From NCBI RefSeq assembly GCF_004117055.1, contig NZ_CP026363.1:4549001-4613000 (forward strand): DNA of 64,000 nt. Reading direction: 5' to 3'. The notes below the pieces were generated by a model. The model ran no database searches. It saw only the letters and a program-made list of their open reading frames with translations, and had not been told where the DNA came from. Every line of letters begins with the position of its first letter. Within the stretch, counting starts at the first letter, position 1. The DNA comes from Brevibacillus agri (GTDB taxonomy: Bacteria; Bacillota; Bacilli; Brevibacillales; Brevibacillaceae). Both the position numbers and the translations under genes were made by a program. Shown one piece after another: positions 33,948 to 44,139 of the stretch.

Positions 33948-34548
33948 GCCGTGCCCCCTCCCTCGTCTTTTCCTGCAAGATTCCGTGCGCCAAAAACGAC
34001 ACCGCCTCGTCGGCGAGCTGCTCGGCCGTCTTTTCCCCCGCCAGCAAAAAGCGGGACGTCAGGCGGTAGCAGACGGCGACCATTGCTTCTGCCGCCACCT
34101 CCGGCGACAGGTCGGCGCGGACATGGCCCGCCGCCTGGTTTTGCCGCAGATTGGCGCTGACCGTGGCTGCCAGCTTGCGGTGCAGCTCCTCTCCCGCCTC
34201 CGCCTGATAGAGCACCATCTGCGTCAGCTCCGGCCGCCCCTGAAAGAAGCGGAACAGCGCCAAGAGATTTTCCCGCACCTGCCCGTACACATCCGCTTCG
34301 TCCAGCGCCGTCACCTTGCTCCCTCCGTCGGCCAGCTCCCACAGCTTCGCGAAAAACTCGTCCATGAGCTGCTGGTACAGCCCTTCCTTGCTCTCGAAAT
34401 ACTGGTAAAAAGACGCTTGCGTCAGCCCGGCCGCCTTCACGATGTCACTCACCCTGGCACGGTGAAAGCCTTTGGCCGCAAATTCGGAAGCCGCTGCTGC
34501 CAGCAACCGTCCGCGGCTTTGCTCCCCTTTGGAAAATTTGCTGTCCAT
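33940..34548 (-). CDS. TetR-family repressor
   Basis: 202 residues. The N-terminal helix-turn-helix spans about 10-55 (FAAKGFHRARVSDIVKAAGL, TQASFYQYFESKEGLY), followed by an all-helical ligand-binding domain. Two perfect TAACT-N4-AGTTA operators overlap its own promoter, so it almost certainly represses itself and the HXXEE gene. Ligand unknown. Confidence 0.92.
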   Translation of the reverse strand: MDSKFSKGEQSRGRLLAAAASEFAAKGFHRARVSDIVKAAGLTQASFYQYFESKEGLYQQLMDEFFAKLWELADGGSKVTALDEADVYGQVRENLLALFRFFQGRPELTQMVLYQAEAGEELHRKLAATVSANLRQNQAAGHVRADLSPEVAAEAMVAVCYRLTSRFLLAGEKTAEQLADEAVSFLAHGILQEKTREGARHE

Positions 34549-34571
34549 CCGTGTTGTTCACTCCTAAAAAG

Positions 34572-34601
34572 TAACTTTTCAGTTATATAACTCTTGAGTT
34601 A
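34572..34601. promoter_or_regulatory. tandem TetR operators
   Basis: TAACTTTTCAGTTA (34572-34585) and TAACTCTTGAGTTA (34588-34601) are two perfect TAACT-N4-AGTTA sites 16 bases apart. They sit within a larger concentric palindrome (34567-34606). Confidence 0.8.
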
Positions 34602-34610
34602 CTTTTACAA
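34582..34610 (-). promoter_or_regulatory. sigma-A promoter of the TetR-HXXEE operon
   Basis: On the minus strand TTGTAA (34610-34605), 17-base spacer, TATAAC (34587-34582). It is covered by the operators. Confidence 0.75.
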
Positions 34611-34637
34611 CTTTTGGATGATATTGTCAATCCCCTC

Positions 34638-34666
34638 TTGCTTTTTTGGTTTGGACTGCGTAAAAT
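34638..34666 (+). promoter_or_regulatory. candidate promoter of the trpS leader
   Basis: TTGCTT (34638-34643), 17-base spacer, TAAAAT (34661-34666). It would start the T-box RNA near 34673. Confidence 0.55.
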
Positions 34667-34672
34667 GATTGC

Positions 34673-36003
<1,331 letters not shown>

Positions 36004-36017
36004 GAAAATCGAGACGC

Positions 36018-36054
36018 AAAACGGGCCGGGAAGCTTCTCCCGACCCGTTTTTTC
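36018..36054. terminator. terminator of trpS
   Basis: AAACGGGCCGGGA (36019-36031) and TCCCGACCCGTTT (36038-36050) pair with one mismatch, then T. It can also serve the convergent nuclease gene. Confidence 0.85.
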
Positions 36055-36138
36055 ATTTGCGAGGCAGACGAGACGCGCGGCTCGCGACGGCAAGCAGTTG
36101 TGCCGCCCGCTCCTGCGTGAAGCTCTCCCCCGCGGCCC

Positions 36139-39100
36139 TTACTTTTCTGCGCTTCTGACAAAAAGATGTACCTTCGCCGTTTTTCCGGCATAGCGAATCG
36201 AAATCGTCGCGCGCGTGCCCGCTTCCGCATCGGCCAGAACTGACACCCGGCCTTCCTCGTCCACCTCGATCTGCGCGGGACGGCTGGACTCGAACTCGAT
36301 TCCTTCTGCCTTTGTCACGTCTTCCGAAGTGCCGTCGCCGAATATCGCCAGCACCTCAAGCTGCGCTTCCTCTCCGGGAGCGAGCTTCAACGACTTCAGT
36401 TTGGCTTCGAGCGCCTCCAAGGCAGCGTTCCCCGCGACGTAGGTCGCCGCCGACTTGACTGTGAAGACGGCCAGGTCAGCTTCTTGCGCCACCTGGAGCG
36501 GCTTGCCCTTCGCCCCTGTTACTGCCCGCCACTGCTTGTTGCGGTACGTGTAAGCTTGCAGCTTTTCACCTGCATCGGACGCCAGCGGCAGCGCGAGCGT
36601 AAACCCTGGCTCGCCAAGGCTGCCCAGCGCTTTTCCGTTGCTCCACGCTTCGAGCAAATAGGCTTCACCCGGATGGGAAACGCCCTTCCAGCCGCTTGCT
36701 TCTGCCGCTGTCAGGGAGAGGGCAAATTTTCTTCCGCTTTCCTTGGCAAAATAAGCTCCCGGTACTTCTACCCATGCTCCTGCCGGAACGGTCAGCCTGA
36801 TGCCGACCTCTTTTTTCTTCAGCAGCTCGACCAGCTTCTGCTCCAATGTAATCCGCTGATCTGCCTGCCCTGCTTTTTTGCTGCGGGGACGGTCGGCCGT
36901 ATCGGCATCCGCACCGTCTTCCTCTGCCCCCTCGCCTTCCATGCGAATGAACAGCACCGGGGAAAAGCCGATTTTTTCCTGCACGTCTTCGATGGCTTCC
37001 AAAAAATCGTCCAGCGTGTCGAGCGCGTCGCCCACTTGCTCGTCTTGGGCTTTGATCTCGGCCCCAGGCTCGACGGCCAATGTGCTTGCCTGTTTCAGCA
37101 GCGTTTCTGCCAGCAGGCGAACACGCTTGGCTACGTCCTTAGGAACCGCCTTTGGCGCGAGCGGTTCCAGCACTGTGTTTGCAAAATTCGCCAAGGCGGC
37201 GAGCCCCAACCTTGCCAGCTCCGCATCCGCTTCCTCGTCGCTTGCGAGGGGCGCAAATGCTTCGTCCAAAAAGCTTTCGCCAAGCGCAAGCAGCGTCTTT
37301 TCCCGAACGACTCCGCGCTCCGCCTGCTCCGCTACAGCGGCCAGCACGGTCGAAACGGAATGCGTGACCGCGTCCCACTTCTCGGCCTGGTTGACCTGTT
37401 TGGCGGCGAGCAGCTTTTCCAGACTGGCAAGCACCCGCTGCACCTGTTCCTCGATGCTCTGTTCATCTTTTGCAGACAAAATGGCCTGTTCTGCCTGCTT
37501 GTTTGTTTCTTTTTGCCTGTCTGGCGTCGGTGTCGGATCTGGCGGAGTGACAGGAGGCGGCGGGGTTGTCGGTTTGGCTGGCACCTGGACGGTCAGCTTT
37601 TCGGTGCTGGCGCTCGTACCGTCCGACCCCCGGGTTACTAGCAAAATCAGCTCGATGTCCGTCTGGCGACTCGGCGGCGTGATCGTGCCATCCAGCGCGA
37701 TGACGCCTGTGTCGCTCGATTGCTTGATTGCGACCGTAAATCCTGCGGGCACTTCAGGCAAACGCAGCCTTGTCGCCCCCGCTGCCGGCTGCGCAAGACC
37801 CGTGATGCCGTCCGCCACTTCCTGCGCCGTCGTCTCGTGCTCGCCCTGATCTTGCAAATGGATTTGCACAAGCACCGGATCGTGGTCGCTCACCCGGCCC
37901 TCGCCCTCGGTGAATCCGGCATTGATATGCACGATGTCCACCTTTGTGCTTTTTTCCAGATGGGGGCTGACCAAAATTTGATCGAGCACCTGGGAATTGC
38001 CCTGGTACACGTAGGTGTACTGTCTGCCCGGCGGCAGCTTCTCGACCATATTGGTCAGAGCGCCATCCGCCAGCGCTTTCACTGGATTGGAGAACGGAAA
38101 GTCGTTCAGGTCGCCCAACACGACCACATTGGCCTTGGGATCTGCTGCGTGGATTTGTTTCACAAAGCCGTTCAGCACGCGGGCGATTTTCATTCGCTGC
38201 TTCTCGCTAACCAGCTCCGGCGGCTGCTGTTTGCCGAACAGCGCCCCATCCCCGCCCTTGGAATTGAAATGGTTGGCGATGACAAACACAGGCTTGCCCT
38301 GGAAGACGAACTGCGCCGCCAACGGCTTGCGGCTGGACGCGAATGCCTCGTTGTTCGGGTCGACCCGGCCTGGATTGCGCGAGAGGTACGCCGCTCCGTC
38401 GCGTGTCTCGACCTGTACTGCCCCTGTTGCCGTTCCCGCTACGCCCTCTGCCAGTTGCACGCGAGCCGGGTTGTAGAAAAACCCGACGCGGATGTTGCCG
38501 CCTGGCTGGCCCCCGTCCTGGTTGTTCTCTGGCGCGATGTCGATGTAGCGATAGGCAGGGCCGTTCTTTTGCTGGATTGCCTTGCGCAAGGCATCTGCGG
38601 ATTTCGCGGCATTTGTTTCGCCGTCGTCCGTCGGTCCGTTGTTGTCCTGCATTTCCACTACGCCGATAATATCCGGCGCTTTCATGTTCTCGACGATCGT
38701 TTCCGCGATTCGCGTTATTTTTTGGGACTCGGTTTTGGCCGAAAAATTTTCAATGTTGTAGGAAGCAATCGTCAGCTCATCGTCTTTCGGGGCGAGTGTC
38801 GTCACAGTCGGTTTGTTGCCGCCCGACTGGACGGAAACCGTTTCGGTGGGATACAGCTTGTAATTGGCAAAGCTGTAATCAATGATCCCTACCAGCGGCT
38901 CGGAGATTTTGTCGCCAACCATTGGACGCTCCAAAATCGGCACGAGTTTGTCTGCTACAGTGATGCGCTCAGGGTGAAAATCGTCGGCTGCAAGCACCAC
39001 GCCGCCTGCCGGCGTACGCGGTTGTCCGCGATGCGCCTCGTCGTCAATGACGACGAACTCTACGCTTGCCGGGTTCGTGAAAACTTTTGTTTCCCCGACC

Positions 39101-41655
39101 ACGACCGGATTGTCGACCTGCACCAGCATCCCTTCGAGGCTCTCCCAGAAGTCAATGCCGTCCTCCTCCGGATCGAATGTGCCCAGGCTGTCGTTGTCAA
39201 TGATCCCCTTCGGATAGCGGTAGCTTCCTTTCCCTAAAACAACCGGGTCCGGGAGCGGCTGCGCCTTTTTGACAACGGTGACTTTCGCCGCGTCAATCTG
39301 CGTCTGGGTGAGATCGGTCGCCGCTCGGTTTTGCGACACGTACTCCTTCACCGTGCCGTCTACCTTCACTTCATCACCCGCGTTGACCGCCGCTTTCGGC
39401 TCGTACACGTAGATGCCTTCGGACGTGCGCGGATCGTCGTCCGGAAGCAGGTCTTGCATGTAGAAGCCTTGTATTGTTCCGCCGCTTTTCACGACTGCCG
39501 TGACGATTCCCGTGACGGCTTTTACCGTGCCGTTTTCCAGCGGGGACTGGTGGGAGGCTCCCTGAATATCGCGAATGCGCACGCTCTCTTTTTGGATCGT
39601 GTAGCGGAAGCTGGCGACTTTGCTGTCCGTGAAACCTTCCTTGACGGCAAACGCCTGAATCGTCGTATCCGCGTCGAGCTGGATCGGCTCCGTATAGACG
39701 GCACTGTCTCTGGTCGGCTCCGTGCCGTCTGTCGTGTAGTAAATTTTCGCGTCTGCCATGGACGTGGACAAGCTCACTTTGGTGCCTGCCGCGACCAGCG
39801 GGCCTTGCGGATACGCCGTCACCGTCGGCACCCGCGTCTCATCCTCGACCAAATCTGCCTGCGTCCGCGGCACCAGTTTGTATTCGTTAAAATCGTAGTT
39901 GACCACTCCGGTGATGCTGGCGTAAGTCGTGCCCGGTTCCAGCAGGAGAGTGACGGGCGGGCGGGAGAGGAAGTTGCCCTGATCGTCTTGCAACGTATAA
40001 TTGCCGTTTTGTACAGACTGGACCGTCACATTGCGGACCGTCACCAGTTGGCCTTCGATCGCTTCCCCCGCATGGGACGCAAAATTCACCGATGTAACCG
40101 ACTGCGGCGTTGGCACACCTGCCTGCTTCTCTACGACCGTCACGTCGTCGGTTGCGGCTTCGAGCTGGGCCAGCCCGTAGTAGTCATTCATTTTTCCGGT
40201 CGCCCGGATTTTGTCTCCGACCGCGATTTTGGCGGCAAGCCCTGGACCGCGCACGACCAGCCCGGCCGTTTCGTCCTGCATGTAGACGTTATTTTGGCCC
40301 CCCGCCTCAAAGATGGCCGTCACGGTTCCGGCAACGCTCGCGGTTGTTCCTTTTGCCAGCGCCCTCGCCTCGGCAATCGTGCTGGTCGAAAGCACAGACT
40401 TGGGAATCGGCACAGGCTCGCTCTCGAACATCTTGCCGTGCTCGCTTGCGAGCTGCTGCGTCACGTAGACGGTTTCCAACTGCTCTATGCCTTGCAGCAA
40501 ATAAGAAAACGCGCCGTTCTCCCCTGCGTTGCCTGTCGAATTGCCGCTGAGCAGCAGGCTGTTGCCATCTGGCGCATCATAGGCGCGCAAAATCGCCTTG
40601 CCTGCGGCTGCCCCCGTTTGGCCTTTTAGCTCCGCTGCACTTCCGGCTTGCTGCAGGCTGATTTTTTCAGCCGTCAAGGCCGGGCTTGCCTCGGCTGGCA
40701 GCAGCTCGATGCTCTCGCTCTCCTGTTTGCCGCTCTCCGTCGCTGTGAGATAGACCGCTGCCGAAGTCGGATGGGCAAAAGTCAGTTCGACCTGGCCGGA
40801 ATCGTTCGACACCTGCTCAGCCAAAGGCGTTTCGCTGCCAGCAGGCGGGCTTGCGTACACCTTGATGGTGACGTGCGGACGGACTTGGCCGCGAATGACG
40901 GCTTCCGCCGGATTCGTATTGTCAAACAGCAGCTCCCGGCCGCTCGGCTTCTCGCTGACATCGCTCTCTGTCGGCGGCGGCTCTGCCGGACTCTGCGTAT
41001 TTTTCGGAGTAGGCTCTCCCACCACGAAGTCGGCGCTGTTGTTGTCCGTGTCCCAGCCGTTTCCGCCGTTTGGTACGATGCCATCCGCTCGGCTTTTGCG
41101 GGAAGCGCTGGCGGAGTTCGACGTAGCGGGAGCAGGACCAGCCCCCTCATAGCCATTGGCCGCTCCGAAGCCGACCAGATCGACTACATCGGGCCGGGCG
41201 GACACATCGGCTCCCGTCAAGATAGTTCCGCTGCTGACGAGGGCCACTTTTCCAGCCGTGCTTCCCATGGCAATCGCGCCCTCGTCATCTGCGGCGGGCA
41301 GCCCGGTCGTTCCCCCTGTTCCTGCCGCCTGCTTAATCAAGTAATATCCGTATGGAGCGATACTGCCCGTCAAGTCTGTCTTGTTCCATGTCGTCCCGCT
41401 TGCTGAAGCGTACTGCACAGACCAGCCTGCAAGCGAGACGGTCGTGCCCGTCGGATTGTACAGCTCAATAAAGTCGTTTTTGTAATCGGCCCCGCTGTTT
41501 CCTCCGCCTCCGTACACCTCGCTGATGACGACATGTCCGGCTTGCTGCGCTTTTGCCTGCGGCTCCCATCCGCTCGGCAAAACCGCGCTCGCGACAACCG
41601 CCGCGATCAGCGCCAGCTTCGAGAGACAGCGCAATCTTCCCTTTTTGCTTTGCAT
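36139..41655 (-). CDS. large secreted multidomain nuclease (EEP domain)
   Basis: 1838 residues, start at 41655 with AGGAGG 12 bases upstream; a frame extending further upstream is not supported. A signal peptide ends near residue 36 (AKA). Domains in order: lamin-tail-like domain (about 40-165, HVVISEVYGGGGNSG), Ig-like and OB-fold-like repeats, a chitobiase-type C-terminal fold (about 620-690, IYYTTDGTEPT) and more OB-like segments. An endonuclease/exonuclease/phosphatase domain spans about 960-1260, with catalytic stretches SYNIENFS, GVVEMQDNNG, VLGDLNDFP and RVSDHDPV. Then come a Pro/Thr-rich linker near 1367, helical repeats and a C-terminal Ig-like domain. It probably degrades extracellular DNA or RNA for phosphate and nucleosides. 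No LPXTG or SLH anchor is visible. Confidence 0.88.
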   Translation of the reverse strand: MQSKKGRLRCLSKLALIAAVVASAVLPSGWEPQAKAQQAGHVVISEVYGGGGNSGADYKNDFIELYNPTGTTVSLAGWSVQYASASGTTWNKTDLTGSIAPYGYYLIKQAAGTGGTTGLPAADDEGAIAMGSTAGKVALVSSGTILTGADVSARPDVVDLVGFGAANGYEGAGPAPATSNSASASRKSRADGIVPNGGNGWDTDNNSADFVVGEPTPKNTQSPAEPPPTESDVSEKPSGRELLFDNTNPAEAVIRGQVRPHVTIKVYASPPAGSETPLAEQVSNDSGQVELTFAHPTSAAVYLTATESGKQESESIELLPAEASPALTAEKISLQQAGSAAELKGQTGAAAGKAILRAYDAPDGNSLLLSGNSTGNAGENGAFSYLLQGIEQLETVYVTQQLASEHGKMFESEPVPIPKSVLSTSTIAEARALAKGTTASVAGTVTAIFEAGGQNNVYMQDETAGLVVRGPGLAAKIAVGDKIRATGKMNDYYGLAQLEAATDDVTVVEKQAGVPTPQSVTSVNFASHAGEAIEGQLVTVRNVTVQSVQNGNYTLQDDQGNFLSRPPVTLLLEPGTTYASITGVVNYDFNEYKLVPRTQADLVEDETRVPTVTAYPQGPLVAAGTKVSLSTSMADAKIYYTTDGTEPTRDSAVYTEPIQLDADTTIQAFAVKEGFTDSKVASFRYTIQKESVRIRDIQGASHQSPLENGTVKAVTGIVTAVVKSGGTIQGFYMQDLLPDDDPRTSEGIYVYEPKAAVNAGDEVKVDGTVKEYVSQNRAATDLTQTQIDAAKVTVVKKAQPLPDPVVLGKGSYRYPKGIIDNDSLGTFDPEEDGIDFWESLEGMLVQVDNPVVVGETKVFTNPASVEFVVIDDEAHRGQPRTPAGGVVLAADDFHPERITVADKLVPILERPMVGDKISEPLVGIIDYSFANYKLYPTETVSVQSGGNKPTVTTLAPKDDELTIASYNIENFSAKTESQKITRIAETIVENMKAPDIIGVVEMQDNNGPTDDGETNAAKSADALRKAIQQKNGPAYRYIDIAPENNQDGGQPGGNIRVGFFYNPARVQLAEGVAGTATGAVQVETRDGAAYLSRNPGRVDPNNEAFASSRKPLAAQFVFQGKPVFVIANHFNSKGGDGALFGKQQPPELVSEKQRMKIARVLNGFVKQIHAADPKANVVVLGDLNDFPFSNPVKALADGALTNMVEKLPPGRQYTYVYQGNSQVLDQILVSPHLEKSTKVDIVHINAGFTEGEGRVSDHDPVLVQIHLQDQGEHETTAQEVADGITGLAQPAAGATRLRLPEVPAGFTVAIKQSSDTGVIALDGTITPPSRQTDIELILLVTRGSDGTSASTEKLTVQVPAKPTTPPPPVTPPDPTPTPDRQKETNKQAEQAILSAKDEQSIEEQVQRVLASLEKLLAAKQVNQAEKWDAVTHSVSTVLAAVAEQAERGVVREKTLLALGESFLDEAFAPLASDEEADAELARLGLAALANFANTVLEPLAPKAVPKDVAKRVRLLAETLLKQASTLAVEPGAEIKAQDEQVGDALDTLDDFLEAIEDVQEKIGFSPVLFIRMEGEGAEEDGADADTADRPRSKKAGQADQRITLEQKLVELLKKKEVGIRLTVPAGAWVEVPGAYFAKESGRKFALSLTAAEASGWKGVSHPGEAYLLEAWSNGKALGSLGEPGFTLALPLASDAGEKLQAYTYRNKQWRAVTGAKGKPLQVAQEADLAVFTVKSAATYVAGNAALEALEAKLKSLKLAPGEEAQLEVLAIFGDGTSEDVTKAEGIEFESSRPAQIEVDEEGRVSVLADAEAGTRATISIRYAGKTAKVHLFVRSAEK

Positions 41656-41718
41656 TCTCTTTTTCTTCCTCCTCTCAAACATGCGAAACCATAAACTATA
41701 CACATCGTAAACATACAA

Positions 41719-41757
41719 TCCGAATTTTATGTAAATTGGATGTAAAGAATGTATATT
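41719..41757 (-). promoter_or_regulatory. possible PhoP-box array upstream of the nuclease
   Basis: On the minus strand two perfect TTTACA hexamers (41746-41741 and 41735-41730) are spaced 11 bases start to start, flanked at the same interval by AATATA and TTCGGA. The spacing and sequence resemble the TT(A/C/T)ACA repeats bound by PhoP in Bacillus. Low-phosphate control of a nuclease would make sense but is not shown. Confidence 0.35.
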
Positions 41758-41777
41758 CCTTCCAGATTTAAATAAAC

Positions 41778-41813
41778 AAAAACCGCCAAAGGTCTGACGC
41801 TTTGGCGGTTTTT
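41778..41813. terminator. terminator of the YhhQ-type transporter gene
   Basis: AAAAACCGCCAAAG (41778-41791) pairs perfectly with CTTTGGCGGTTTTT (41800-41813). Confidence 0.9.
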
Positions 41814-41828
41814 CTGTCTTTTTGTCGC

Positions 41829-42509
41829 TTACTCTTCCGGCACCTTCATATTGCGTGCGATATAGAGAAACGGCGTCGAAGCAGCCGAGACGACGAACTT
41901 GATTAAATACGTGGTCAATAAAATTTGCCACCACACTTCCAGCGGGTAGACGCCCCAAAAAGCGATCGTGCAAAACGTCAAGGAATCGAGCAACTGGCTG
42001 AACAGCGTACTCCCGTTGTTGCGAATCCACAACTGGTTGCGTCCCGGGCACTTTATCTTCAGCCAGGAGTAAATTTTCACGTCCACGAACTGGCTCAGCA
42101 AGTACGCGCACAGGCTGCCCAAAGCGAGCCTTGGCATCAGGCCGAACAGCTTTTCCAGCGATTCCTGGGCAATGTCTTCCGGCTGCGGATCAAACAACAG
42201 CACGAGCTGCATGATGATCGTCGTCGCGATCAAGGTGAAAAAGCCGAACCAGACCGCCTTTTTCGCCGCCCGCTCGCCGTACTTTTCATTCAGCAGGTCT
42301 GACACCAGGTAGATGGATGCATAAATCGTATTGCCGAGCGTCATGACCAGCCCGAACATCTCGATGGTTTTGACCACCTGAATGTTCGCCAGCACCGTAG
42401 CCATTCCGATCCAGGCGTACAGCCCCATTCTGCCGAACAGGCGGTAGCAGAGCAGAAACAGCCCGAAATTCACCAGAGCAAAACATACTCCGAGTGCAAG
42501 ATTAAACAT
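41829..42509 (-). CDS. yhhQ: YhhQ/VUT-family queuosine-precursor transporter
   Basis: 226 residues with about six predicted membrane spans. Family stretches include TLGNTIYASIYLVSDLLNEKYGERAAKKAVWFGF and QFVDVKIYSWLK. YhhQ proteins import 7-deazaguanine precursors (preQ0, preQ1 or queuine). The ATG at 42509 follows AGGAGG by seven bases, and that ribosome site is part of a preQ1-I riboswitch, which fits the function. An upstream in-frame ATG (42569) would run through the riboswitch and is rejected. Confidence 0.92.
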   Translation of the reverse strand: MFNLALGVCFALVNFGLFLLCYRLFGRMGLYAWIGMATVLANIQVVKTIEMFGLVMTLGNTIYASIYLVSDLLNEKYGERAAKKAVWFGFFTLIATTIIMQLVLLFDPQPEDIAQESLEKLFGLMPRLALGSLCAYLLSQFVDVKIYSWLKIKCPGRNQLWIRNNGSTLFSQLLDSLTFCTIAFWGVYPLEVWWQILLTTYLIKFVVSAASTPFLYIARNMKVPEE

Positions 42510-42516
42510 ATGATAG

Positions 42517-42556
42517 CCTCCTAGTTTTGATAACGCGGGAGTTTTTCGAACCGCGG
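42517..42556 (-). promoter_or_regulatory. preQ1-I riboswitch controlling yhhQ translation
   Basis: On the minus strand P1 is CGCGG (42555-42551) paired with CCGCG (42538-42534). The loop TTCGAAAAACTC lies between, then the A-rich tail TTATCAAAACTA and GGAGG (42521-42517). The tail closely follows the known Thermoanaerobacter preQ1-I form TTAACAAAACAAGGG. Pairing of loop CTC/CTCC with the GGAG of the ribosome site would block translation when preQ1 is bound. Confidence 0.85.
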
Positions 42557-42575
42557 CCCTTTTGGGCATTTCATC

Positions 42576-42604
42576 ATTCTACTTGGAATCGGCTGTTTGC
42601 GCAA
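42576..42604 (-). promoter_or_regulatory. promoter of the preQ1 riboswitch-yhhQ transcript
   Basis: On the minus strand TTGCGC (42604-42599), 17-base spacer, TAGAAT (42581-42576). Confidence 0.6.
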
Positions 42605-42790
42605 TGCTCGCAGGAAGCTGCCCCGCCCGCTTTTTCCCTGTTACTGTTTTGTAGGCGGGCTGTCACTTGTCTGTAACCATCGGATCCACTCTATCGTACA
42701 TAATGAACGTGTAGCAAGACACATGAACTCACTCACCACACACTCACCTGACACCATGAACAAACACCAAGATGGGAGAGAACATTCAAC

Positions 42791-43849
42791 ATGAACAACT
42801 GGAACAAAATCGTCACAGGGACATTGCTCACCTCGGTGCTTTTCACCGGACAAGCCCTGACCGCCGACGCCGCAAGCACAGGCTCTGCCACAAAAGACCT
42901 GCAGGCGCTCGCGGAAAAAACGGCTGACGTGACAGGCGACAAAAAGGCCGACACGATCACGCTCTACGGGAAAAAGGACAAAAACAGCCCGTACATTTCC
43001 GCCCTCACTGTCAAAGTAACAGATGGCCAGACCAAGAAGTCGTTTCCGATTGACGTCAAAGACGGCGGCTATGAGCCCAAGCTGTCCGTGCAAGACTTCA
43101 CCTACGACAAAAAAGGCGAGATCATGGTTACCGCAAATACGGGCGGCAGCGGCGGCTACACCATCCAGCACATCTACACCGTCCAAAACGGCAAAGCCGA
43201 AAAGCTCAGCCTGCCTGGCCTTGATAAAGACAAACAAGGCATCGTTGGAGACGGATTTGTCGAGTTGAAGCCAATCGACAACAACAAAAACGGTCTTTAC
43301 GTGCTGGAAGGCACAGAGCGCCTGACCGGAGACTACAACGCAGACGTGCGCGGCTACCTCAAATCGAAATGGAAATGGAGCCAAAGCAAGTGGGAACTGA
43401 TGAGCGCCCATTTTGAGCCGACCAAAGCGGAGAAAACAGTGTATCAAGGCTCTTTTCGCAGCTACGACTCCGCTTATGATTTTCTCGCGCCACAATCGTG
43501 GAACGGGAACATCCTGATCGACGAGAAAACAGGCCCGCATGCCGATCCATACTTGCCAGAGGCCAAGAGCGTGACCTCCTTCCTGTTCAACAGCAGCAAG
43601 GCGGAAGACCAGGCAGCGGTCGTCGTGATTTACGCTTTTGACAAAAGCGACTGGAAAAAGCTGAACACGCCAAATGAACCGCCAGTCGGCTACGAAATCG
43701 CGCAAAATCCCGCAACCAACACCGTCTACGTCGCGGCTCTGCCACAAGACAGCGTGTTTGACCCGGCGACTGACAAAGGCAAAAAGTTTCAATCGCTCGT
43801 CATGACGCTGGATGAAGTGAAAAAGGCGTTCGTGCTGGTGAAGCGCTAA
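42791..43849 (+). CDS. secreted protein of unknown function with VCBS/FG-GAP-like start
   Basis: 352 residues. A signal peptide ends near residue 27 (LTADA). Residues about 40-60 (KTADVTGDKKADTITLYGKK) look like the Asp-rich calcium loop of VCBS/FG-GAP repeat proteins. The rest is Lys/Asp-rich with beta character (GGSGGYTIQHIYTVQNGKAEK) and no known catalytic motif. Exported protein of unknown function. Its transcript probably runs through the 16-bp repeat array to the terminator at 44084. Confidence 0.75.
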   Translation: MNNWNKIVTGTLLTSVLFTGQALTADAASTGSATKDLQALAEKTADVTGDKKADTITLYGKKDKNSPYISALTVKVTDGQTKKSFPIDVKDGGYEPKLSVQDFTYDKKGEIMVTANTGGSGGYTIQHIYTVQNGKAEKLSLPGLDKDKQGIVGDGFVELKPIDNNKNGLYVLEGTERLTGDYNADVRGYLKSKWKWSQSKWELMSAHFEPTKAEKTVYQGSFRSYDSAYDFLAPQSWNGNILIDEKTGPHADPYLPEAKSVTSFLFNSSKAEDQAAVVVIYAFDKSDWKKLNTPNEPPVGYEIAQNPATNTVYVAALPQDSVFDPATDKGKKFQSLVMTLDEVKKAFVLVKR

Positions 43850-43896
43850 GCTTGGCAACAGGCGCTTCGGGCAACTGAGGGAGATGGGCGACGGAC

Positions 43897-44082
43897 CAAA
43901 CAAGCAGCTTAGCAGACAAGTAGCTCAGCAAACAAGTAACTCACCAAGCAGAGCAGCTCACTCAACAAAGCAACTCGCTCAACAAGCAACTCGCTCAACA
44001 AGCAACTCGCTCAACAAGCAACTCGCTCAACAAGCAACTCGCTCAACAAGCAACTCGCTCAACAAGCAACTCGCTCAACAAG
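43897..44082 (+). repeat. 16-bp tandem repeat array (seven perfect plus degenerate copies)
   Basis: Seven identical copies of CAACTCGCTCAACAAG run from 43971 to 44082. Upstream, from about 43897, lie four or five degenerate units of similar length. The period is 16, not a multiple of three, so the array is not protein-coding. It fills the 3' untranslated region between the secreted-protein stop and its terminator. Confidence 0.9.
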
Positions 44083-44083
44083 C

Positions 44084-44127
44084 AAGGACACCTTCTGCTC
44101 ATGACGAAGCAAAAGGTGTCCTTTTTT
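44084..44127 (+). terminator. terminator after the repeat array
   Basis: AAGGACACCTT (44084-44094) and AAGGTGTCCTT (44113-44123) form a perfect stem, followed by T. Confidence 0.9.
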
Positions 44128-44139
44128 GCAAAAACTGGC

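Noticed and set aside
38343-38669. Small open frames inside the nuclease gene
   Set aside because: All are antisense or out of frame to a continuous 1838-codon gene and lack ribosome sites.
43971-44082. CRISPR array
   Set aside because: Repeats are contiguous 16-mers with no spacers and no cas genes nearby.
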